Source: Bugula neritina (lineage: Eukaryota > Bryozoa > Gymnolaemata > Cheilostomatida > Bugulidae). From it: a stretch of 64,000 bases of DNA. Position 1 is the stretch's first letter, and every line of letters begins with the position of its first letter. The translations under genes and the position numbers were made by a program. This document shows, one piece after another, positions 12,376 to 24,052 of this stretch. The stretch lies in contig OZ037768.1 of the NCBI GenBank assembly GCA_964035545.1, positions 12,542,175 to 12,606,174 of the forward strand, written 5' to 3'. Under the pieces are notes generated by a model. That model was given only the letters and a program-made list of their open reading frames with translations, did not search any database and was not told the origin of the DNA.

Positions 12376-12639
12376 ATAAACCTAAATTTTTGCTTTCAAG
12401 TCAAACTGATACATAATTTATACTGAATGTTAGCAATTCTGCAACCCTTGCGTAGTTATATCGATACAGTAAATGTAATTGCTATCTCTATAAGTATGTG
12501 TAACTGGTAAGTTACTACTCAGTAATTAATTTTCTACTAGACTAAAACTATGTCGTCGTCTAAGGGTACTCCAACTCTACAGCTACACTGACACTCTACA
12601 GACTACACAGTCTACAGTCTGAGTCTGCTCTCAGTCTCA

Positions 12640-13055
12640 CCCTCAGTTCTAGTTCTGGTACGGTAGTACTACTGCTACTACTACTAGTACTAGTACTATT
12701 ATCGCTAGTAGTAGTAGTTGTAGTACTGCTGCTGCTGTTACTGCTATTACTAACACTTATACTAATACTAATAGTAATAGTAATAGTAATACTAATACTA
12801 ATAGTAATACTACTACACTACTACTAGTACTAGGTCTACTGCTACTACTGTTACTGCTAATACTAATAGTAATAGTAATACTAATTGTAATACTAATATA
12901 ATAGTATTACTACTACTACAAGTAGTAGTGCTAGTAATACCGTCAGAATACTAGTGCCACTGTTAGTGTTACACTTACAGTTACTCAGTTACTGTTACTG
13001 TTAGTGTTGCTGCTGCTACTACTACCACTACTACTACTAATATTAGTAATAGTGT
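12640..13055. repeat. Degenerate trinucleotide satellite (ACT/AGT type)
   Basis: Around 400 bp consist almost entirely of tac, tag, tgc and act triplets in changing order (for example runs of AATACTAATAGTAATAGTAA). Because ACT and AGT are reverse complements, the tract is rich in small palindromes. Scattered relatives occur at 13610-13680 and about 59720-60130. Confidence 0.85.
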
Positions 13056-13239
13056 TGTAGTGGAATTATGGACTTTAGATTTATTCAATTATCATTCTAC
13101 ATTCTCATCTCCCAACGCCCAGCTCTACTCCACATAAAATAACTTTCTATTGGTATGCAGACTAGAGACAATTAATGTCATCACAATAGCCAAGCTGTCT
13201 CCTACTGTCTGTAACATTTACTAATTTCGTTGTAATTAC

Positions 13240-13491
13240 AATTACATTTTCGCTTTGAAGCCAGTTCCCATACGTCAAACACCCTGATCCTGCAGCTGCG
13301 TGGCTTTATCCTTATATGGAGATGCAGCCACCCTTGTAAAGGCAGTAACCTATCCTGACTGCTAGCTGACGTGGAACTAACCGGCAAGAAGTATCTTGCT
13401 ACACCCAACAGCTATCTGAAGTCACTTCTCTGTAAGACCCAGCTTCAGGTAGACGTACCCAGAAGAAGAGGAGTCATCCACAATCTACAAG
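13240..13491 (+). other. GC-richer segment, candidate 5' exon ending in a splice donor
   Basis: This stretch is clearly less AT-rich than its surroundings and ends in ACAAG-GTAATT, a plausible donor at 13492. No long frame crosses it. It lies upstream of the B-box exons on the same strand and could be an untranslated first exon. The matching part of arm B is outside the window. Confidence 0.25.
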
Positions 13492-14100
13492 GTAATTACC
13501 ATAAATTATATGCATATAATACTGTTAAAGTAAATCACTAAGGCCATATTAGTAACAGCTATACAGTAAGTTGTAGCTGGATACCACAAGATCCCTTTAT
13601 AACAATAGCATTACTACTAGTAATAATAGTTATGGTATTATTATTAGTATTAATATTATAATTACTACTAACCAACTAAGCTTTAAATTTAATTTTACTA
13701 TTTATTTGTAGGCAATTTATTTTTCAAAAATTGTGATTTTCTTTATTGTTTAAAAATATAATTAGCAGTCAGGTGAACGTGTAATCTAAAACGAAGGTAC
13801 ACTTTTGCATAGTGATTCTTGGGTAGCATGTGCTGCACATTGACAGCTGGAAACACATTTACATTAGATTCTATATTTTAGCTAGTAACAAAACATTGCA
13901 TAGTCATTATAAAACAAATAGAATCCATGCTAAAAAAATTTAAGCAACATTTAGATTTCTAACAATTATACAAAGTATCCAGTGCCACTCTATTGTAATG
14001 TATCCAGAATGATCATTTCAGAAGTTTTATTCAGCCTATGTCTTGTTCTTTGGGGAAGTATTTGACGTTAGTGTAGAAAGCCTGACTTCTGCTGATGTAG

Positions 14101-14752
14101 AGGACAACTCTGTGACATGTGCCATCTGCACAAAGAAAGGGATAGAGAAAGTACCAGCAGTGATCTACTGCACTGTGTGCAGTAAACTATTTTTTAGAAA
14201 ACATGATGAGGTAATTCCTTCCCTTAACTCTTTGTTGAATCTATTGATGACTGTTTATTTTGTGATTTCTCAGCTTTTCCACGTGATGGTCACAATTGCT
14301 ATAAATTCACTTTATTGTGAAATGCTTTTATGGGCAAATGGAGGAGAATGTAGGGCCAAATCTTTTGCTTGAGTTTCCTGATATTGTTGTTACATATACG
14401 TTTTTACACATCAATTACTAATTACATTCAATTATTTGAAAAAATGTGATTAATTACTATCAATTACAATTACAAATTGCAACTACTCCAACTCTGGAAT
14501 ATAGTGTGGTTAGCATTCAACTAAATTATATTAAAACAATATGTAGGTGCGTGTATGTTTTCTTTCAATTTCTGGATATATACTATATTTAGGCTGTAGT
14601 AAACCGGTTATAATGTAGGTAGACAGATGTCTATGCTAGAAGAGGCAACTGTTAAGAGTGATAGTAGATCATTTGATCTCCATGTGTATAAAGACATGTT
14701 GATTGTACCCAGATCTGATGAGAAAAAAGTTCTATTCTACCAACTCAACTGA
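14101..14752 (+). CDS. B-box-type zinc-finger gene, last two exons (copy A)
   Basis: Two exons are supported by comparison with arm B. Exon 14101-14210 (110 nt, starts after one base of a codon) encodes DNSVTCAICTKKGIEKV... with a Cys-x2-Cys ... Tyr-Cys-x2-Cys ... Lys-His pattern like the N-terminal half of a B-box as found in TRIM proteins. Exon 14627-14752 (126 nt) follows a cagacag acceptor and encodes MSMLEEATVK... to FYQLN and a TGA. Lengths and phases are the same in arm B (63446-63337 and 62937-62812). In copy A the Cys before Arg-Lys-His is Phe, so one putative zinc ligand is missing. The start codon and any RING or upstream exons are not identified. Whether these exons belong to the ankyrin-ZU5 gene 5 kb downstream is unknown; the phases do not join directly (0 against 1). 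Confidence 0.55.
14400..14492. mobile_element. Truncated hAT-like fragment
   Basis: AATTAC/GTAATT-rich fragment related to the ends of 15348-17393, lying in the intron between the B-box exons. It is present at the same place in arm B (63068-63180, where the CAGGGTTGGGGT end is better preserved), so it predates the duplication. Confidence 0.55.
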
Positions 14753-14850
14753 ACAGGTATTATGTATATAGTAGGAGTTATGTCCCTCCTATGACATTTT
14801 GTAAGCTTATGCAGTCCATGCTTCAGACTTGTCCGTTATATTATATTAGG

Positions 14851-14944
14851 TAGGGACAACTTCAGAACTTTCCGATTCTCAAAATTCAAACACTTGCCAA
14901 AGCAAGAATATGTGGAAATGTTGAAAAACCTATCAAAGTGATAG
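14851..14944 (+). other. Conserved candidate exon ending at a stop codon
   Basis: After ttaggtag at 14843-14850 the frame DNFRTFRFSKFKHLPKQEY... runs to TGA. Arm B keeps the same frame and stop with few substitutions (DNFRTSRFPKFKHLPKQDY...). It could be an alternative terminal exon of the B-box gene. Confidence 0.3.
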
Positions 14945-16073
14945 CATAGGATAACACTGTTTTGACCAATAATATTTGTCGATTCATTTGCTGTGACATC
15001 AGGCACAAGAACTAGTTCAGCTTTTCTCTGCTTTCATTTTTGTTCAATTCAACTTAACCTTTTTGTCAGGTATGTTTATCCTGTCAAACTCTTTTCTTAT
15101 CTTTCAGTTTATTCCCCAAGCCTTGGTTTATGTTACTGGTTATGATATCTCATAAGAAACTAGTAATTATCATCCTGAAGTTGCCTCCTCACTTCTTTTA
15201 TTTTTCATCACAAGAAATCAGGTTGATGTGGGAAAGGAAGTAGTCTTTGCAGCAAACGCATTTAGTTATTTTGTTTACAAAGTGACAAGTGTGAAGACAG
15301 CTGATTGGGCAGTTCTTTTGACCTAATAACACTGGTTGGTTATGTACCAGGGTTGGGGTCAATTACATGTGAATGTAATTAATTACAATTACATCAAAGT
15401 TTGTCAATTACAATTACAATTATAATTACAGATAAAAAGTAATGAAATTAATTACAATTACAATTACTTGACAATGTAATTAATTACAATTACTTTTGTT
15501 CTTACAAGCAATAAATAGAAGTTCTGCAAGCTCACTTATAGTGTCCAAATACCAGGGGCAATTTTGACAGGAGTGAACCTCCTTTGTTCTCAACAGTGAT
15601 ACTATACTACCTAGACCAGTGATTCCCAACCTTTTTCAGACTATCCCCCTCTTTCATAAATGTTGACTATTAATTCCCCCCCCCCTCCATTCAAAGAGCG
15701 AAAAGATTTTATGACTTACTGAATGAGAATATATGATACAATGCAATATATTTTGTTCTATTATATTTGCATATAATATAATTATCTTAATAGTAATATT
15801 ATCATTATTTTTGTGTTATAAAACACAGAGCAGTCCAATTATTAATGTTATGGCTTCAGTTGATGCTTTTGTGCCATCTTGGTTAAGTCCGACTCTGTTT
15901 ATGACCAGGCCCATCTTTAGTCACTCTGCGGGTTAAGGCAGTTTCTTTTCTCTTTGAATCAATGAGAATCTTACCTCACACAGATAGGTGGTGCTAGATG
16001 GCACCAAAACTTTGATTTGTCAGCTATGTGTGGGAAGAGTTTGCTTGTTGAAACCCAGAAATACTTTAGGTCA

Positions 16074-16325
16074 AAATGGCACATGTAAAAGTGGCACACT
16101 GATGTGAAATTTTTCCAAACTCAAACCCCCAATCTTTGAACCCAAACCCCCTACCCTCTAACTCAAACCCCCACCCTCAAACTCCAGAACCTCAGGTAGA
16201 AACCTAAAATTTTTACCTCAAACCCTTTTTTTAAACTCCAAACCCCCACCCCAACATTGAAAACATGTGCCATTTTTACCTACTTTTCCATTTGTGCCAT
16301 TATTACCTATACCATTTCTACTGGA
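16074..16325 (+). mobile_element. GGCAC-type repeat, copy 1 inside the nested hAT
   Basis: Begins AAAATGGCACATGTAAAAGTGGCAC, has a C-rich interior of ACTCAAACCCCC-like units, and ends GTGCCATTATTACC...ACTGGACACC, so the ends are inverted relatives of each other. Confidence 0.6.
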
Positions 16326-16555
16326 CACCACCCACAATCCATCAATTGGAGATAGCTTCAAATCATCCTTCATTGTTAAATTGTGAACCAACTCAATGAA
16401 ATCCTCCTATGATTTCTCTAAAAACTTTTCAACAAAGCGTTGCAATGAGTCACATTTCAAGTTGAGAATCTAGCTCTTTCTTTTTGGGAGGTAGCTTAGA
16501 GAAATATTGTTAAAACTTTATTAACAGTTCAGAGATGAGAGTAGAGAGAACAGGC

Positions 16556-16765
16556 GGTGTCCGGTAAAATGGCACATGTAAAAGTAGCATTATTGGCACA
16601 AATGGAAAAATTAAATAAAAATGGCACATTTTCAACCTTAGCATTGGAGATTTGAATTGGGGGTTAGGCATTCAGAATAAGGAGTTTGGAGGTCTGGGTT
16701 TTTGGGTTTGGAAAAATTTAACACCAGTGTACGATTTTTACCTGTGCCATTTTTGCCTCAAATTA
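16556..16765 (-). mobile_element. GGCAC-type repeat, copy 2, opposite orientation
   Basis: Begins GGTGTCCGGTAAAATGGCAC, the inverse of the end of the copy at 16074-16325, and ends CTGTGCCATTTTTGCC, with a G/T-rich interior. Confidence 0.6.
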
Positions 16766-17401
16766 GAACAGGTTTCCTGCATTTTTAGGTTCAGATTATT
16801 TAGTGTAGAAAATATTATATTCACCAAGTATGTAGTACATACAATTTATAGAAATTGACTTGCATAGCTGCTAAAAGTTGGCCTGTTGGTTTTTGCAAAT
16901 TTTTTGACCTCCATCGGAAATAGCGAAGAGAACAGTTAGGGTAGAGTAACTAATAAACACATTAATGTAGAAGTAAACTAAGATTGCAGAATATGGTTTG
17001 GTTAAATAGATGAACTAAAAAAAGATTTATAGATATGCATATATACTTATGTAATGTGCAAGAGCTCAAAAAGCCTTCAACAAAGTGCGTGAATTTTTTA
17101 AAATCCAAATCCTCCCTAAAATGTCCAAATTCCCCCCTAGGGAGAATTCCCCACAGGTTGGGAACCACTGACCTAGACCTAATCTGAACTTGTTATTCAA
17201 CAGTAGGCATGGTAGAAAAAGTAGGACATTTTTAAAATTTTAAAGTTTGAAGTAATTGACATGTAATTATAAAGTAATTGTAAAAATCAATTACATTAGC
17301 AATGTAATTAGTTACAATTATTAATTACAAATTACATTCAATTACTTGAAAAAATGTAATTTATTACAACCAATTACAATTACCCCAACCCTGTTATGTA
17401 C

Positions 17402-19372
17402 ATTACCATCTCATTCATACATTTGTTATTGTAGAATTGTTTATAATATTATCCATCATACAGTACTGATGGCTCTGTGGTAGCAGTTGTTGTATATTTT
17501 CTACCTTATAAGACTGAATATTCTATACTACTTGCTTTCTATTGACAATTAAAAACAGTTCATCATATATAATATATACCTTTCAAGACTAATATATAGT
17601 TTACTCTATATTACTTCTAGTAGTATACTGTCAGCATGTTTTAGCACTTGCAAATCAGTGTCAAAATTAGTCATGTGGCATGTTGGTAATAGTCAAGCAG
17701 CCTAGTTTTTGGATTGTTGAAGAACATGAAAAGGTGGACCATTAGTGATAAACTTAAATTACTAATAGCATGTTATGTCACCCTTCACTCCTTATATATA
17801 TTCCTGTATTGATTATTGATACCGTCTTCTTGTTAAAAATATTGCATTTGAGAATAGATCTATTCACATCGGACTGTGAATCTGAAAACTAATATAAAAT
17901 GACTGATTTTTCAGGTTTTCGTTTAAAAACAGCAAAGCAATTAGTAACAGTTACTCTGCACTACATGGGGTACATTAATGGCCTGCAAGTCTGATAAGGC
18001 TACTGGAATATGAAGTATCTTTCTGACTAGCCAGTGCAGTCTGACATAAGTTTGAAGTTGGTTTATAGAATTCCATTTCATTAGAGGTTCATAAGAGCAG
18101 TTAATATAGTAGAGAGAAGATAACTCTCTCTCACAGGTTATTCAAATAATAGTAGGGGGAGGGGGGGGGGTGGAATGGTCATAGGTGTACAAAAAGATAA
18201 TTATCTCACAAGTTATTGAGTTGTAACTCTGGTAGGTTTTCATATATTATGTATGTTATATTACAGTCATAGAATTTTAATAAGATCATTGATCTTAGCT
18301 CGTTCATAATTACATTTACCATTAAAAATTTAGCACTATTATAATTTACTCAAGTTGCAGACGGGCTCACATGCTCCAACAGGTAAGTAAATAGGAAAAC
18401 ATGCTGAACATAGTACTGCTTTTTCAAATTTGTTCTTATATTAGGTTTTTAAAAACCTGCAGTGAAAAAGTTATTTAAAAAATTATTCACTTAATTTATT
18501 CACTTTATTCATCCAATTGTCCTGCAGGTACCAAATTTATATGAATTTCAATAATTTTTTATTAAGATTTAAATTAAATACAAACTGTCTACCACTTTGT
18601 AAAATATGGAGAACCTGCAATTGTTGCTTATAAGTCCTAATAATCAGATATTAAAGTTAATGTAATAGTAAATTTAAATATTTGCTAAATTCAAATTGGG
18701 ATACCATTGTTGTATGACATCACAATCATAATACTACCCACAACAAAAACTGCTTACATCATAATTGTTAGTCTACATTTCTATTGAAAGCATTATTGTC
18801 TTAATATTATGTTGAATGTTAATATGCTTATACTGCGAAAATGATATTAGAATTATTCAGAAGCTTTAGGGCCTCAATTACCAATTTGGGTAAGTTTTGC
18901 ATGAAAATCTAAATAATTTGCAAACTTGTCTAACACTATATATATGTTAGTCACTTGGGTTTAGCTGATTTTGTTCCAATATAAATATATTAATCAGCTA
19001 CATGTATGTACACTCCTATAGTGACTGCATCATATGAATGTTTGTCATATCCTTCTCAGTTTGGCTAATTAAAGCTGCCTGCATTACTATATGGCAATCT
19101 GGGCATATCTTCTTGCCATCATTATAAACAATCAGGCAGAAGTTTAAATATTTTCATTCAAGTGTTTGCACACAGTAAAATACACATCAATCTGGTGAAT
19201 ATAGTCCTATTAGAGGAAGATGAAACACTATTACAGTATTATTTTTTACCTACTATTTTGTTTTGGGCAAAGGGATACAGTAAATCTAGTATTCAAATCC
19301 CATAGAGTTCTTTCAATCAGATTGTAGAATGAATATATCTGAGTTTATACATGACAGTATTGTCCCTTTTAG
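17402..19372 (+). other. Region upstream of the ankyrin exons, no firm exon
   Basis: The region is conserved with arm B and, around 18700-18915, with C1 and C2. Upstream coding exons of the ankyrin-ZU5 gene should be here or further left, because the first firm exon starts one base into a codon. A 22-nt segment at 18375-18396 bounded by ttgcag and gtaagt could be a microexon, but arm B has ataagt instead of the donor. A short frame from ATG at 17898 (MTDFSGF...) is open in both arms but poorly conserved. Confidence 0.35.
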
Positions 19373-22300
19373 TATGTTGCCGAGCTAGTGAATCTGAAAT
19401 AGAGGTTGACAGTGAGGAACTATCTATTGATTACAGTGAGATCAGTAGTAGTCAACTACATACACCCTCTTCTCTAGACAATGAAGACCCATCTTCAGTA
19501 AGCACACACTCAACTTAAAGAGTTAGGAAAAACTGCAGAACTACACTGCAAAGACTTTCACTTTTACATTTAGTTTTAGTTTTAAATTGAGAAGACTTGA
19601 AGTTCCTGGTTGACTATTTTAAAAATGGTGATTTACTTTTCTGTTTCATCACTACTTTGAGAAACCTGTATAGCTATACAAATAGTGTTTTTTTATTATG
19701 TAACAACAAGAGTTAAAGGAGTGAGTAGTGTAGATAGAGTACTGCTTCTGTTGCAGCATGAATTTGATGTGAATGTTGAGGTTAGAGATAACTATTCCCT
19801 GCTGCATGCAGCAGCAAAAGAGGGAGATAAAAAAGTGATAACTTTATTTTCAAGACATTCAAAACTATTTGATTCCATGACTAAGGTAACCATTTAGTGT
19901 ATTCAGTGCCTCCACCTGAGAACAACCGTTGGCTGTGTATGTTGGTTCAGACTGGTAAAGACCAGTCTACCAAAATTTACTTTCAATTATCGCAGAATTT
20001 ACTCCTAAATTATTTTGAGTTACATGTAGACGCAGTGCATGCTGGTGCTTGTAGAATGGATTGACACCTCTCCATGTCAGCATTGAAAACAATCAACAGG
20101 CAGTAACTAGGATCTTACTCCAAAAAGGCGCAAAGCCTGAACTCAAAAATGATGATGGACATACAGCTCTGCACCTAGCTGCTCAGCATGGTCAAGCTGC
20201 AATAGTTTTACTTCTGCTGGAGAAATATGGTGTCTCCCCTGACAGCAGGGCTAAGGTGAGAGTTATTCTGCTAAACTTGAGATAGCTCACCAAAATTATG
20301 AACATTTTGGAGTCTGTTTGATCAATGTATGTTAGTTTCATTACTTTTCATGATTAAAAATTACCTACATTGTAAATGGCCATGTTAATGTTCTGCTTAC
20401 TGTTGAACTACATAACCTATAAAAAGAATTGTTATATTTTCTTGTATCTAGAAACACTCACCATAATGTTAGTAAGAGTGCTTACATCTTGTTAATTATA
20501 TTCTCTATTCTAATCTCTGATGATTCATAAAGTCTACTGAATGGTTACTAGTAATTGTGTTTACAGAATGGCTACACGCCTCTACATTATGCTGTGAAAA
20601 AAGGAGACGTCGATACTGTCTGTGCTTTGATTGAATATGGCGCAGGAGTAAGCGCAGAGTCGGAAGATGGGTACACCCCCCTACACCTTGGGGCTATGGA
20701 TGGACTCAGTGATATTGTATCGATGCTGTTGGAAAATGGTGCTAGTCCCAACTGTTATACCAAAGTAAGTCTACATTTTCCGAACAGCTAGCGATGTTAC
20801 AGTTACTTCTTGTGATCAACTGCCAGTGCGGCAGCATACTATCTCAACATTTGATGTTTTAAGTTTCTTTATTCAAACTTCTATTACTTTTTTATTCAGC
20901 AGATATCTATTATATAAGTGATTAATAGTTGATTAGTTTTTATTTATAACTGATTTAAATCAAGGTCCTGAATCTGTCAAAGAGGAAGTTAACTTTCATT
21001 TTAAATCAGCTCGTAAGTAGAGAAGCTACAAATCTAAGAAAATTAACTCCAAGTTACCAAAATAATGTGACAACACAAACTGTGCCCTTAATGTTACAAC
21101 TGCAACTGTTATACCAACTGATTATTATCGTGAACTATGACCCTTATCATGAAATGGAAAACATAAAATTGAAAGCTTTTCTTATTAAATATTATTTGAG
21201 TATTGAATATTGAATATTTGATTGAGTTGCTACTGCTATGGTATATTTTAGGACGGATTAACCCCAATGCACCTGTGCAGGCAGAGAAACCATGCTCTCA
21301 TAGCAGAGATTCTTTTGAAGTATGGTGCTAGTCTCCCTACAACTTCTAAAGCTGAGAGACATAGTGGTCAGGTAAATATTGTAAAATCTCTGTCAAAACA
21401 TGAAGCAGAAGTAGAAATTGCCCTTACATTATCTGTTAATAAATCATCTACAGTTTGATATCAGAATCATAACATTGTAGTATTCAATATTGCAACTTAT
21501 ATTGGACTAAACATATTTGATAGTGTGTTAATTTTGTGTTCACATTGACTTAGTCTGACATTTAATTTTGTGTCAGCAAAACATTGCTACAGCATCTTCT
21601 GGGCCATTAGTCAATGATTTGATCAAACCATTTCTAAACTTTGTCTCACAAGCTGATTGCACATGTGAGGAAATTAGTAGTCAATCTGGCTCTGTCTAGC
21701 GTTTATCTGGATCACAGTCTATTTCTAATTCATGAGCTAAAAGTGCATCATTTTACTCGTTTTGATATAAGCGTTTTCCCAATGCATGTCAGTTCTGTTT
21801 TTGGTCAATTATTGATTTTTTGAGTCAGCTAACTAGTAAATATAACATCAATGAAATTTACAGATGCTGACTGAGATTAGATGGAGCTTTAAAATATTTG
21901 GAGTAACAAGTTTACTAGAAATTGGTCATGTTTCGCTAAGTATTGAGATATACAAGTCGATAATTTTGTGTGAATCAGTGTAACTGCCAAAAGAATGATA
22001 AATTTTCAATTATTCTGTTTATTTAAGACCTTCTATAGTTACTGGTTTTTTAGTTAGGCACTCTTCACTTGATAGATTGGTCATAGCATTATGAATGTTG
22101 AATTAGTATATTTGGAGTGCATTATATCATCATTATATATATTATAAACGCCTATTGAAGTGTCTATTTATGAAAATGTATATTTAGTGTGATTGTACAA
22201 TAGCAATGCAATAATTTCCTTGTAGGTGTATAGTATGCAGAGCGTTGAGACAAAACCTCGAACAGCAAAAATCAGGCGGGCTTTACGTAGCATCGCCTCT

Positions 22301-24052
22301 GCTGGTAAGGATCTGATTATTAACTCACCAATTACTTTGTTTCATACTGGCAATTATTTGCAGAATTAAATTGTTAAGAATTTTTCGAATCGAAAATTAC
22401 TAATTTATGGTTTTGCATAATGATAAAACCCATAGCTAATTTTACTTTATTGTTAGAGGCCTAGTGAGTTCCAAGCAATAATTTAGCCATCAATTTATGT
22501 AAGTATATATCAGTTCTTTACGAACACGCAGCGACTCACACGCAAGCACATACAAACACGCACACACCCACACACACCCATACTAGTAGTTTATTCTATT
22601 CATTTTAGGCCTCAAATGCAAGAGTGTTTTTACTCTGAAAAAGAGAAAAACTTGTAAGAGGGCCCACAGCACACTTCATTCTCAGGAGGATTTACACTCT
22701 GACAATTCAATGAAAAGTAAAAACCCTGGAGTCACTAAGTACGTTTAGTATATAATGTACCCAACTATATGTGAACCAAATTGATCTATTTTTCTATATA
22801 TCATATAGAAAAAAAATGCAATGAGCATGTTTCTCATTCTTTGGCTGTATGTAGTTCAAAAGCGGTTTATGAAAGACATTTTGTAAATTTGTTTTATAAA
22901 ATCAGTTTTTTTTTCATTATTTGTAGTGAGAAGCTCAAATTGAAAAGGTAATGATAACTAACTTGGAAGAATTGTTGCAGTTAAAACTGTTGCTAAGCAT
23001 TACTCAGTTCTATTGGGTTTGTTTTAATAATTACAGTAGAAGCTTTTCTATATATATAAGAAAACTGCTACTGCAATAACAACACACGCCCACACACACA
23101 CACACACAAACACACACATGCACACATAAATTAACTACCAGCTACTTCATTATCAACTGCGTTGACATGGTATATGCATCTCACTTTAGATTCCGTATCA
23201 GTTTCCTGGTGGATGCCAGAGGAGGAGTCTTCCAGGGATGCCGAGAGAAAGTGCATTTTACCATCCCACCTGGTGTGGCAACCGGACCAATGAGAATTGT
23301 GTGCCGTCTCCTTGAGAAAGGAGTGATGCCCTCTTTTCAGTACGATGAATTACTCATCTTCCCCATTCTCTCTCTAGAACCTGCTTGTGCTGCCTTTATT
23401 GGGTAATTTTTATTCACACACTTGTCATTGAGTTTAGTGGGAGAAACTGAAAATCTTTATATCATTTTTATTACTTTTTTATGTTTTCATTAAACTTTAT
23501 TACATCTTTATTCAAACACAGTACATGTAAAAAGTAAAACTGTTTTCTAAAAATGGCACCTGTGGTTTTTCTTTTCAGCCCTATCATAATAGATGTTGCT
23601 GCTAGTCAAGATGAACAGGAAACCATTGTCATCGCAAGTGATGATGGTGTAACATGGCAGGAACATAAGCAGACAGTGAATGACAGCCTTTGTGGTGTGT
23701 AGTATTAAATAGTAAATTTTTTAAGACCCTCTCTGATATCTTTTGAAGCTAATAGTAACATGCAATATGATCAGAATTTAAGTGAAATTAGCTTCTGCTT
23801 ACAATGCAAATAGTAGCACTATTAATACATTGTCCCTCTTTAGATAAAAATATTAAGATGGTAAACTTGTATCAAAGCATAGCAAGAAAACTTATATGCA
23901 TAACTAATCTGATAAATGTTATGTGCTCTTTAGACGTTGAGACTTTGGACAGAATAGTAGAAAAGAATATGACGAGAATTGTTACAGCGAGGCTGCGCCG
24001 ATATTTTGCTTTCGTCTCAAAAGCGAAAAGGGAAAATACTTCTGACTTCTGA
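19373..24052 (+). CDS. Ankyrin-repeat/ZU5 protein, copy A (5' end not resolved)
   Basis: Eleven exons join in consistent phase: 19373-19497, 19757-19885, 20055-20255, 20567-20764, 21252-21371, 22226-22304, 22609-22738, 22927-22947, 23190-23402, 23579-23694, 23934-24052. They give 483 codons plus TGA. Order: an acidic Ser-rich start (residues 1-42), five to six ankyrin repeats (43-258, each main exon beginning NG/DG-x-TP-[LM]-H), a Lys-rich linker (259-335), then a ZU5 domain (336-483) with FLVDARGG, PPGVATGPMRIVCRL, DDGVTWQEH and YFAFVSK, closely resembling the first ZU5 of ankyrins. It then stops: no second ZU5, UPA or death domain. Ankyrins link membrane proteins to spectrin; whether this short form does so is unknown. 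All splice sites are GT-AG and match copy B. The initiator Met lies in an upstream exon I could not place. Confidence 0.75.
21577..21699 (+). other. Alternative stop-containing exon (copy A)
   Basis: After the acceptor ttgtgtcag a phase-0 frame reads QNIATASSGPLVNDLIKPF... and ends at TAG 21697-21699. Copy B has the same 41-codon frame and stop (54939-54817). It fits in phase after exon 21252-21371. Its use would give an ankyrin-only protein without ZU5; skipping it gives the long form. C2 has a decayed relative near 43900-44010. Confidence 0.45.
22927..22947 (+). other. 21-nt cassette microexon (copy A only)
   Basis: A segment between ttatttgtag and GTAATG adds seven residues (Lys/Leu/Glu-rich) in phase before the ZU5 exon. 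Inclusion or skipping leaves the frame unchanged. In copy B the bases containing the acceptor are deleted. Confidence 0.5.

Larger units (their letters stand above)
15617..17170. mobile_element. Second hAT-like element nested in the first, TSD ACCTAGAC
   Basis: Ends CAGTGATTCCCAACCTTTTT and, inverted, CAGTGGTTCCCAACCTGTGG are classic hAT termini. The 8-bp duplication ACCTAGAC lies at 15609-15616 and 17171-17178. The related element at 10344-10915 lacks this insert. About 1.55 kb, no transposase frame seen, and itself carrying two GGCAC-type repeats. Confidence 0.85.
15348..17393. mobile_element. Non-autonomous hAT-like element, TSD TTATGTAC, interrupted
   Basis: The terminal repeats CAGGGTTGGGGTCAATTAC (left) and its inverse ending CCCCAACCCTG (right) are flanked by TTATGTAC at 15340-15347 and 17394-17401. 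Arm B has one TTATGTAC and no element at the matching site (near 62190), which confirms the insertion boundaries. Without the nested element it would be about 484 bp, similar to 10344-10915. No transposase. Confidence 0.85.

Noticed and set aside
16090-16260. Telomere repeat
   Set aside because: The C-rich ACTCAAACCCCC-like units are degenerate and part of a dispersed repeat; no TTAGGG array.
17898-17993. MTDFSGF... 32-codon frame open in both arms
   Set aside because: Six of about 31 residues differ between the arms and no splice context is convincing; kept only as a remark.
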